Assembly: GCA_022385805.1 (NCBI GenBank)
Contig: MU277760.1
Coordinates: 1 to 50,748 of the forward strand
DNA length: 50,748 nucleotides
From: Pilatotrama ljubarskyi
Lineage: Eukaryota; Basidiomycota; Agaricomycetes; Polyporales; Polyporaceae
Direction of reading: 5' to 3'
A program made the position numbers and the translations under genes. A model generated the notes under the pieces. The model searched no databases. It saw only the letters and a program-made list of their open reading frames with translations, and was not told the DNA's origin. Below are positions 32,620-41,453 of the stretch, piece by piece (the stretch's first letter is position 1; each line of letters begins with the position of its first letter).

Positions 32620-33017
32620 AGACAGCCTTTTGGCAGCTTACCATCCCTTTGTATTACTCAGCATGGGGATGATTTTGCGGTCCTTTGCGTAAGTATTTTA
32701 CCTCGCCAACTGATTCCACTTCTCAAGGAACTTACAGGGAACACCATGGGGAATGCGTAGAGATGTTAAAGAGTTCCAAACATGGTCATTCAGGTGGTAA
32801 AACATCGAACTATCTACATAAAACACTCTTTCTTCTCTGAATCGCAGACCTTGGTATTGTTACAGTACCTTGTGCCTGCCCCCCATGGTGGGGAATTCGC
32901 ATGGGTGTTTAACATTCCGTCTCCCGGGAACCGAGGTCGCAGAGGCGCGGATTCATAAGATCCATGCGCAATTCCCACGGGTTACTGAGCACTGGAGTAA
33001 CGGGTTTTCCCGTCGTG
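32620..33017 (-). repeat. Right arm of the 398-bp hairpin
   Basis: Mirror of 32187-32584. Both arms encode the same short open frame (MCLPPMVGNSHGCLTFRLPG), at 32334 reading left and at 32870 reading right. I regard it as a by-product of the palindrome, not a gene. Confidence 0.95.
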
Positions 33018-33157
33018 AGAAGGGGTGGTCGACCCCCCCTTCCAGATGTTGGGCGCTTCTCTAGTCTGCAGCTCGCCGGCCCCACCTGCGGACTTTAAAT
33101 CTCGTTCGGTATCTCGGCAGACCTGCCATTTCGGTGAGCTCCCCGGCGCTTAGAGAG

Positions 33158-33204
33158 GTTTAGAGATTTGGAGACGTCTCTAAATCCTTACGGGAAGTCA
33201 TCCA
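33158..33204 (-). repeat. Right 47-bp terminal inverted repeat
   Basis: Exact reverse complement of 32088-32134. Confidence 0.92.
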
Positions 33205-33263
33205 CTCTGTCAGACTTCTCCAGTATCCCCTCGGACGAATGCTAGCACACTGCTGTGGACGAT

Positions 33264-35056
33264 ATGGAGCTCCTTGACTTGCCCGACGACATCCTCATTG
33301 TCGTGTTTTCCAACATTCACGGAGAGGATGCGCTCAATGTCGTGCTCACTTCAAAACGCCTCGCCTGCCTCGCCCTCCCCCGCGTCGCCGCCGTGATCGA
33401 ATGCTGGAAGCCCTCCATGCTCCGCAGGCTGCACGCATACATGCTCTCACGTGCAAATACCACTCCCGACGCGCCCTTGCGTGCGATCTACTTACGAAAG
33501 CTGAAGATTGAGGTGCACACCTTCTCAAGCGAGGAATCAGATTTGTCTGATACCGAAGAGGACGTCACAAACGCTGACGCGGGTAGCCTGCATTACGGCT
33601 CGGACTTCTCGCAAGCACACCTCATCGGAGACTTGCTCCTCAATGCGCCAAACCTCCAGGAGCTCGATCTCGAGCGGTTCCAGCCGTGTATGAGGACGGA
33701 CCCGCGAATCGGCTCTGCGCTGGCCTCCATGACTCGTCCTCTTCACGGTCGGAGATGGCACAATGGATTTTCTGCGCAAGTGTCCATCCGATATCAGACA
33801 GCTCAGTCTGGATTACTTCTCTGACGGAGACTACCCGCTGCCGAATGAGACCAAGACCCTCCCTGCGCTCCTCACCGCCCTGGCACGCTTTCGCAACCTG
33901 GGCGACCTCGAGTTATGGACGTTTACCCCGCTGATGTCGTACCCCTCCTATGACTTTGCACCCCCACAGTTCCCGTCCGTCACCCATCTCCGCCTGTCAG
34001 ATTCCTCCCCGCCTGCTCTTGATATCGTCGGTCTCTGCCCGAACATCTCCACTCTCGTATACAGGAGGGACAGGGACCGGCCTGGGGACCCGTTTGGAAG
34101 TCTCGTGCCCCGTGCGGGCCCCCGGTGGCCGCCTCTCAAGCGACTCCTGCTTGGGGAGCACGGAGATGCTGCCGACGTGCTGGGAAGGCTGTCGCGCGTA
34201 GAGCGGCTGCACATCACCGGCCAATTACGCGTACTGAGAGACGACGACCAGGACCTGGTGCACTTCCTAGAGCTGCTGCATATTGCTTCGCCGGTGGATC
34301 TCTATGTCTCTGTGCTTGTCCAATCCACCCCGGTGACATGCTGGAGTCAAATCGCGCGGAATGCGCCCAGGCTTCGAGTTCTGGAGGTGAAAATCGAGAT
34401 ACCGCACCCTTGGCTTGAACATGATGGCTGGTTGGTGAGTTTGGCTGCGTTTTGCGGTCGATGATTCTCATTCTCACACATGATGCTCGGATTAAGGATG
34501 ATCTCCCGGAAGCACTACGTTCGCTTTCGATCCCGTGCTTGCGCATATTCGTGCCGCGACTCCCCTTGACGATTTGGGACCCACCTACCACCCCAGAGCA
34601 GGTGCGTGCCCGATGGGAGGGCGCGCGCGAGATGGAGCTGCGCCGCGCCGAGTCTATGCGAACGCTCCCACAGCGGCTCGCTGACGCGTTGCCGTCGCTG
34701 CGCTACCTCGCTCTCTTGGACGGAGGCGTGAACAAAGACAATCTGAATGTCGACAATGAGGAGAGCGATGAGGATGACGAGGATGAAGATGGGATGGACA
34801 GCGATACATGGGACGAGCTGAGGAGAGAGTATAATCTGAAGAGCAGTATGTGGTGGCGCGTGATGGACGGTGCGAGTGGGAGAATACTGGAGCCGATTTC
34901 AGTGAAGGAGGGGGAACGGGCGCAGGAGGAGCTCGTCGAGGGCTCGGAGCGCGACGCAAAGAACGACCTGACCGGTATGTGATCACGTCTCACATGGACG
35001 CGTACGGAGGCTGATACCTTCACACTGTAGAGCGTTTACCATTGCTATCCCTGTGA
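33264..35056 (+). pseudogene. F-box/LRR-like gene I, frameshifted copy
   Basis: Exons by homology with gene J: 33264-34434, 34497-34974 and 35031-35056. It opens with an intact F-box (MELLDLPDDILIVVFSNIHG, LTSKRLACLALPRV). At about 33735-33740, where gene J reads MSRLTNLRLSTLGDG, this copy has lost roughly 11-14 bp (length mod 3 = 2). The frame shifts; the upstream frame ends at 33824, and the correct frame resumes as GDGTMDFLRKCPSDIRQL. No other stops or shifts are seen through the LRR region, the acidic exon 2 or the short exon 3 (ERLPLLSL). Inactivation therefore seems recent, unless the deletion is an assembly error. I found no intron that would repair the frame. Confidence 0.8.
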
Positions 35057-35695
35057 TTGAAGACATCGGTTCTTGCAAAGGCAGCCCGTAGTTATATGTT
35101 GGCCATGTGCGATACCAAAAATCTCCTCGTGTCGATACAGATCCCCCATGCACTCGTGTGTGGGCCTCGCATGTGTGCTTCATGCTCGCGCTCTTGTCAA
35201 GCTCCATCGCCTACCATACTGTCTGCCTATAGCTCATGTGACCATAGCTCTAGCAAATCTTCTTCTTGCGCCTCTCATGCACGAAGGTCTTGCTCGACGG
35301 TGGCCGACCATTTGACCTTTCACAGCCCATACGGTTTCATCGAAGATGCTTGGCGCTGATACAAGACTTGTGTGTGAGCTCAAACATGTATAGACTGTCG
35401 GAGGTGAACGCAATCAAGGTTGACCGAGCGAAGTCAGCTTATAGCTACTGAGCACGTCCGCAGAGAAAACTCGTGCTTGGATACCAATGTTGAACCCGAC
35501 CACTCAGCGGTACACCCTATAAACTTCAGCCTGTGCATTGAAGACTGGGTAAAGATGTGGCGCACGTGGTTCGCGAATGTGGGCGCTCGATCGCGCTCCT
35601 GATCGACGTGAGCGCTTCCTATTCTTCCGGCTGCCACTCTCTTCTCCGAGCAAGACTCGGACGGGGTGCCCACCAGTACCGGTTTTCTGGACAAC
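35057..35695. other. Intergenic region between F-box genes I and J
   Basis: No gene. A TATA-like CTATAAAC at 35517-35524 lies about 170 bp before the ATG of gene J. Confidence 0.45.
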
Positions 35696-37527
35696 ATGGA
35701 GCTCCTCGACTTGCCCGACGACGTCCTCCTCCTCGTTCTCTCCCACCTGCACGGCAAAGACGCGCTCAATGTCGCGCTCACCTCAAAACGCCTCGCCGAC
35801 CTCGCCCTCCCCCGCGTCGCCGCCGTCGTCGAATGCTGGAAGCCATCCATGCTGCGTCGACTGCACGCATACATGCTCTCACGCGCAAGCGCAAGTTCGG
35901 ACACACCTCTGCGCGCGGCCTACCTCCATAAGCTGACGATCGAGGTGCACACGTTCAGCGAGTACGACTCGGAGTCGTCCGAGACCTCGGAGCACACGGA
36001 CGCGGACGACCAGTACTACGCGGCGGACTTCTCGCAGGCGTGCCTCGTGGGCGACTTGCTCGTGCATGCGCAGAACTTGCAGGAGCTCTCGCTCGAGCGG
36101 TTCCAGCCGTGTCTGCGGAAAGACCCGCGCATTGGTGAGGCGCTGGGGACCATGTCCCGTTTGACGAATCTCAGGCTGTCGACGCTCGGCGATGGGGCAC
36201 TCCATGTTCTGCGGGCGTGTCCGTCCGATATCAGGCGGCTCACGCTGTCCTACTATTTGGAGGACGACTACCCGCTTCCGGACGAAATCAAGACCGTCCC
36301 CGCCCTCCTCGATGCCCTTGCACCCTTCCGCAACCTGCGCGTCCTCAAGTTATGGAACTTCACTCCGCTGATTTCATACAGCGACGACTTCGCGCCGCCA
36401 CAGTTCCCCTCTATCACGTACCTCCGCCTCTCAGAGTCCTCGCCACCTGCGCTGGACATGGTCGGCCTTTGTCCGAACGTCTCCACTCTCATATATTCGA
36501 GGGACATACAGGACGTTCCAGGCGCATCCGCACCCCGCCCTGGGCCTCCATGGCCGCCTCTCAAACGGCTCATGCTTGGGGAGCACGAAGACGCCGCGGA
36601 TGTGCTTGGTAGGCTGGCCCGGGTGGAGCGGCTGCACATTAGCGGCGAGCTGCGCCTCCCAACGCACGACGGCGAGGAATTGGCGCGCTTCCTGGAGTTG
36701 CTGCGCGTTGCGTCGCCGGTCGAGCTGTACCTCTCTGTACTCGTCCGATCCACGCCGATGACGTGCTGGGAACAGATCGTGCAGGCGACACCGAGGCTTC
36801 GAGTGCTGGAGCTGAAGATCAGTATACCGTCGCCATCGCTGCAGTACGATGGCTGGCTGGTGAGTGCACCAGCGTCGTAATCGCACCATGCTGCTTCTTA
36901 CCTTTGGGTTCGCAGGACGATCTTCCCGACGCACTGCGTCCGCTGTCGATCGAGTGCTTGCGCATATACCTGCCCCGGCTGGGCTATCCGCCCTCGATAC
37001 TCTTCCAGTTCGGCGCGCTGCACAACCCGGCGGAGGACAGCGCTCGACGGGCAGCGGCACGCGAGATGGAGCTGCGCCGCGCCAAGTCGGTGCGCACGCT
37101 TCCGCAGCGCCTGGCGGGCGCGTTGCCTTCGTTGCGCTACCTCGCGATGTTGGACGAAGGCCCGAACACGGATAACTTGAGCGGGGATGATGACAAGGGC
37201 GTAGAGGACGGCGAGGACGACAGGGATGGAGATTCAGACGGAGGGGAAGGTCGTGTGGTGTACGAGTGGGACGAGCTGAGACGGACGGACTACATCAAGA
37301 GCAATCGTTGGTGGCGCGTCGTCGATGATGCGAGCGGGAAGTCGCTGGAGGCGATCTCCGTCGAAGAGGGGGAGCGGGCGCAAGAAGAGCTCATTGAGAG
37401 CCCCCAGCGTGATACTAAGGAAGAGCTTGCCGGTACGCATTCATCTCTGTCTTTCTAACGCTGCAGCGATTACTTGCGACGCTAACCTGCTTCCATCGCA
37501 GAGCGTGTACAGGCATTAACAGTGTGA
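35696..37527 (+). CDS. F-box/LRR-like protein J (3 exons)
   Basis: Exons 35696-36859, 36916-37432 and 37502-37527 give 568 residues. The F-box is MELLDLPDDVLLLVLSHLHG followed by DALNVALTSKRLADLALPRV. It leads into a charged spacer (SEYDSESSETSEHTDADD) and leucine-rich repeats (NLQELSLERFQPCLRKD, FRNLRVLKLWNFTPLI, RVERLHISGELRLP, RLRVLELKI). Exon 2 begins DDLPDALRPLSIECLRIYLP and includes TLPQRLAGALPSLRY, a long acidic run and NRWWRVVDDASGKSLE. Exon 3 is 26 nt and ends ERVQALTV. Expected role: substrate receptor of an SCF ubiquitin ligase, by family knowledge. An in-frame GTG upstream is not used; the ATG matches the paralogue start. Confidence 0.87.
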
Positions 37528-38038
37528 TTGCGACCAAACCTCCGCGCGTGAGACCCTGATCCTCTTGGAGCCCGGTGCCGTTGGGAGGAAGCGCGGCTGG
37601 AAGGACGACGGGAGAACGATGAGCCGGCACGACGCAGCGAAGGACGAGAAGAGCATCCGCGGCCCCGTCTGGGTCACGGCTTCCCGGTGTGCTACCGACG
37701 TGCAGCTTTAGCTCATGTTCCATGCTCTCCAAGTCGGTTCAGGACACTCGGCCAGTAATCCTCGGACGTGCGTGGGACATGTTCGTTCTACTGTACTTGC
37801 TGCAGTGGCCAAGCCCCAAGTCTGGAAGGAGATGCATATGGCAGTGGAGGGCGTCGGATCGCAAGGCTCCAAGACTCTGATCCCGGGTGGGCGACGATGG
37901 CCTCCCATGACGATGTTACATGGACGCGTGATTGCAGAAGTCGCTTGGAAAGCGACGGTGTCTATGAGGCGGCGGTACAGTATGTTCGGTCGTTGCGCGA
38001 TGTGTTCTCACGCATGTCGCGCCCTCGGGACCTTGCCC

Positions 38039-38062
38039 GAGAGAGAGAGAGAGAGAGAGAGA
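38039..38062 (+). repeat. (GA)12 microsatellite
   Basis: Twelve uninterrupted GA units, followed by AAAAC. Confidence 0.95.
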
Positions 38063-39027
38063 AAAACAGTTTCGGCCATCGGAGTTGGGGCGGGCGCTAC
38101 CCCGGAGAGCGCCGCTCGTCAACATCGGATCAACCGCGAGTCCTACATAGAGGACCCCATGTACAGCGTACACTTCGCCCAGGGGCGCCTGCGGCACACG
38201 CATCTAGGAAGAACCAGAGCAATTCACACATTGTCAGGTAGGTTTATGAGGTCCCAGTACAGCAGCATGCATGGTAATCTAGTGCACATCCGATCCTGAG
38301 GCCGCGCTCGGGCACCTTCCGCGGTGGACGAGGGCAGGGAGCATAGGCCTAGGGTGAACTGCAGGAGATGGGCATGAGCATGTGAATGCGTGGTGGCGCG
38401 GGAGGAGGGCAGGCTTGTCTGGCAGTGGCGATGGTAAACACCCAACGGGGTGCAACGCACAGACACATACCTACAAGCAGTGTAGGCGGCACACAGGGCC
38501 ATCCTGCAGGTACTCGCCAGACCGCCTACTAAGTATCGGCGGTCGCGGAGACTATCCAGTTCCGCTTGGCTGTGGAGGAGGAGAAGCGGGGTTTCTGCAC
38601 AGAGTGCAAAGACTTCGGCGACGTAGTCCGCGAAGAGCGTCAGCACGGAGTCCGGTGTGCCGAGCAGGACATCGAGGAAGGCAACGGATGACAGCCGGTG
38701 GTGCAGCTTGGACAACGTATTGCTGGGCAATAATCTGAGTGCCGAGCAAGGACACTGCTCCCGTTTTGAGCTCCGAGCCAGCCAGCCTCCACTCGCATAG
38801 TGATTTCAGTGGAGGACCGATGATGTTCCTCTGGATGCACACAGGGAGACAAAGCGCAGGATGGAGAGCAAGGGTAGCAAGGACGAGGATGCACTCCTGA
38901 TAATCATACAGTACTCGCGAGCAGGCGAGTCCAGTTCATTGGAGTATAGCGTATGAATAACACCTGCTTGGTAGAATCTGTGGACGACGTGGCCGACTAC
39001 AATAGTGGGGACGCAGCATTGGCTGTC

Positions 39028-39714
39028 ATTCTATACAGATTCGAGTGCCAAGGCTGCTGCAGCGCTGATCACAGCCGAAATGCAGGCGACCTGGAGAGGC
39101 GCCCGTATCGTCGCTGTCATCCGCAGCGGCAAGGAGCCATCCAGCCCCTTGCACTCCCTCAATGGCAGCCAAAACGTACAGGGCTGCATGGGAGCTACGC
39201 CCGGATGTACTAAAGAGTGCTGAACGGGATAAAGCGACGCTGGACAGCTGTAGGGCCCTTTGAGACGTCTATGGCTGACGGTGCAATCATCCCTCGCAGG
39301 GGCATCCGTGTGATGACGGGCATCTGTTCTGCGACAGGCATCTGTTCTACGACAGGCATCCGCTCTACGGCGGGACGTGAGAAGCGAGCCTGATGTACTT
39401 ACGTTCTCGTTCTTGAAGTCGATCCGAAAGCGAAGTCGCGTCGGTTCGCCGGCAGCCACACGTCCCCACCGCGGCTGGGGAGGCGCCGCCGGAAAAGCGA
39501 CGGTGGGCGGAGGCTGCGCCAACGCGATCGGGCGATCGAGCGAGTGCGCGAGAACGCTGACATATATGGCAGGTGAGTTGCCGTATAAGGGTGTGATTGG
39601 GGAGGGGAGTGGGTGTTGGGGGAAAAGAAGATTCTGCAGGACTGGTCTCCACGTCTGCGTGTCATTTTGCAGGGCGAATCGCTCCGCGTAGCCACCGCTG
39701 CTGGCGGTATACAT
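39028..39714 (-). CDS. Doubtful two-exon gene, unrecognised product
   Basis: Exon 1 (39714-39403, 104 codons) starts MYTASSGGYAERFALQNDTQ and ends GEPTRLRFRIDFKNEN at a consensus GTAAGT donor. An acceptor (GGCCCTACAG) near 39247 leads to a second open stretch in phase that reads SHAALYVLAAIEGVQGAGWL and stops near 39028. The product would be about 177 residues with no family I recognise. Against it: only 155 bp separate its start from the divergent zinc-finger gene, whose promoter must lie in the same DNA. The codon look is good but not decisive. Confidence 0.25.
39301..39372 (+). repeat. Four 18-bp tandem repeats
   Basis: Units at 39301, 39319, 39337 and 39355 with consensus GGCATCTGTTCTRCGACA; the middle two differ at one base, the outer two are more diverged. 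They fall in the intron of the doubtful minus-strand gene at 39252-39714. Confidence 0.85.
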
Positions 39715-39869
39715 ATCTCCCGCTCCAGATAGCCTTCCGACGATCCCATAGACCTCGCTCTGACTGCTTCTTGCTTGCTGCCGCCACTGTCTCTTCTCGC
39801 CCTCGGTCCTATATCTCCGCCGACCCTCCTTCACTAAGCCGCCCTCTCTTTCCCCCGCTCTTGCTCATC

Positions 39870-41453
39870 ATGGCTTCATACGACTCCCTCGAGTGCGTCC
39901 CTCTCTCCATCCTCTCTTCTTCCTCCGCTCATCCTTCTCCCCCACAGCTTCGTGTCGTCCATGCAAACCCCGCTCGCTACAGAGAACGACGCTCTCTTCG
40001 ACTCTTACATAGACTCGAACGCGTACCTCGACCAGTCCTTTGTGAGTCGCGAACCGCTCTGTCCTTCGGCTTGCAGCTGACCATATCCCCAGTGCTCCAA
40101 CTTCTCTTGTTGTGGCCAGAATCTCCCTGACCTCCATCATCTCCTTGACCACTTCGAAGAGGAGCATGTCCTGCCCCTTCCTCCCGACAACCGCCCTCTC
40201 TACTCCAGCCCCATCTATGCCCGCCCCGCTGGTCCTCACGCGAGCTATATCCTCAGCTACCCGCAACCAGATCCCCCTCTCCACCCCGCCCCCCTTCCCA
40301 TATCCTCCGCACATGGACCCCTCCGCGCCGTCCCTGATCTCAACCATATCCCCGATCTCATCCACTCGCCTGCCTCCGCAGGCCCCTCTTCCGTTTCCTC
40401 CTCATGCTATTCCTCCCCAAGTCTGGGCGAACCTCTCTGTCTCCCGCCCGCGCTTTTTACCTTCCAGCCTCCGCGCGCCCAGACTCCTCCCCCTGCCGCA
40501 CCTCAGCATTCGCGCGTCGTCGGGGATGCCCTCGAAGAAAACGATCTCGAATCAGATCTCACCCCCAGCATTGCGCGCTCAGGCGTAGGTCCTCAGCGGA
40601 CCACGAAACAACACGCGCGCTCAGACCCTCTCGCGCGCAGTCGCCCACTCGCGCAAACACCCGAGCGCGCTGCCCCGCAGCCTGGCTCGCGGAGACGTGA
40701 TGGGCGCGAGAAGATGTACAAGTGTCCGGTGAGTACGGCAATTCTTCTGTACATGCATCATGCTTGTGGATGGCCGCGCGCTCGCTCCATGTTCCGTCCT
40801 GCGCATCTGTCCGAAGGGCTGTGGGCGCGCGTTTGTAGCCCTGTATAACAGCAACCTTCGGGCGCGTGCATACAGTGCGATACTAACTCAGCCCCACGGG
40901 GCGAGCGCGCGGGGTCTACGAGGCATCTCCGCGCCTAGGCCGAACTTGCGCTGACGTATGGCTCTTGTTCAATTCATATCCGTCCTGGTGCATGTCGGTC
41001 CCTTTGTACTTCAAACGCTCATGCGTGCGCTGGTGCCTGCATTACGCTCCGTCTCGGATCGCTGGGCGGCCCTTATTGCGCTTCCCCGCATCGATCTCCG
41101 TCTCCATCCCCGCAACTCAATCACCCCGCGAACCTTGTCCACGCGTTTCGCGTCCGTCACTCGTGCTCTATAGTATCCGGGATGCACAAAGGTTCGTGCA
41201 TCAAACCGGCTTTGACACATCACATCGAATGCTAACATCCTCGTGCTCGCAGTCGTACCTTAATCCAAACGGACTGAAGTATCATCTCGAAAAAGGGACG
41301 TGCACCGACCCCGAGGCCCGTGCTCGCGGGCCTCTCCCGGCGGGCGCTGCTGCTGCCGCGCTCGCGCCCACGTCCGTCTCGGCTCTCCCAGAGCCTCCCG
41401 CCTCTTCTGTCGTATCAGAGACTGAGTCGGACGCGGGAGACGACCGGAGTTGA
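39870..41453 (+). CDS. C2H2 zinc-finger protein, probable transcription factor (5 exons)
   Basis: Exons 39870-39892, 39948-40041, 40120-40728, 41174-41191 and 41253-41453 give 314 residues. Residues 1-39 read MASYDSLDFVSSMQTPLATE, followed by an acidic/aromatic stretch (NDALFDSYIDSNAYLDQSF). The middle ~200 residues are Pro/Ser-rich and disordered and end in a basic REKMYKCP. The finger is assembled over three exons as KCP | YPGCTK | SYLNPNGLKYHLEKGTC, a C-x4-C-x12-H-x5-C arrangement like that of fungal Sfp1-type fingers. The C-terminus is Ala/Pro-rich and then acidic. It presumably binds DNA in the nucleus; targets are unknown. The 18-nt exon and the 441-nt intron before it are the unusual points. 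Without that exon the first two cysteines cannot be completed. Confidence 0.82.

Larger units (their letters stand above)
32088..33204. mobile_element. Palindromic (foldback-type) non-autonomous element
   Basis: Perfect 47-bp terminal inverted repeats (32088-32134 and 33158-33204) begin TGGATGACTTCCCGTAAGG. Inside are two 398-bp arms (32187-32584 and 32620-33017) that pair with two mismatches around a 35-nt spacer. If the terminus is taken as GGATGAC, a direct ACT flanks both sides, a possible 3-bp target duplication. Nothing inside resembles a transposase, so it would depend on an enzyme supplied elsewhere. The same terminus recurs at 50600. The superfamily is not determined. Confidence 0.8.
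37528..39869. other. Intergenic 2.3 kb with microsatellite, minisatellite and coding-like minus segments
   Basis: No recognised gene. Holds a (GA)12 run and four 18-bp repeats, listed separately. On the minus strand, about 38730-38460 reads LSKLHHRLSSVAFLDVLLGT followed by PDSVLTLFADYVAEVF, with GC-rich third positions. Another minus frame, 39714-39403, ends FRIDFKNEN at a perfect GTAAGT donor. Neither matches a family I know. Confidence 0.35.

Noticed and set aside
32187..33017. Hairpin dismissed as an assembly or library artefact
   Set aside because: Not fully excluded, but the independent outer 47-bp inverted repeats, the two arm mismatches and the related terminus at 50600 favour a real element.
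32014..33064. Identical short open frames at both hairpin arms as a duplicated gene
   Set aside because: Duplication of the frame follows from the palindrome; the frames end differently in non-palindromic sequence and match no family.
39031..39834. Minus-strand open frame of 267 codons
   Set aside because: It runs through a consensus GTAAGT donor and an 18-bp minisatellite; if anything here is coding it is the spliced candidate listed separately.
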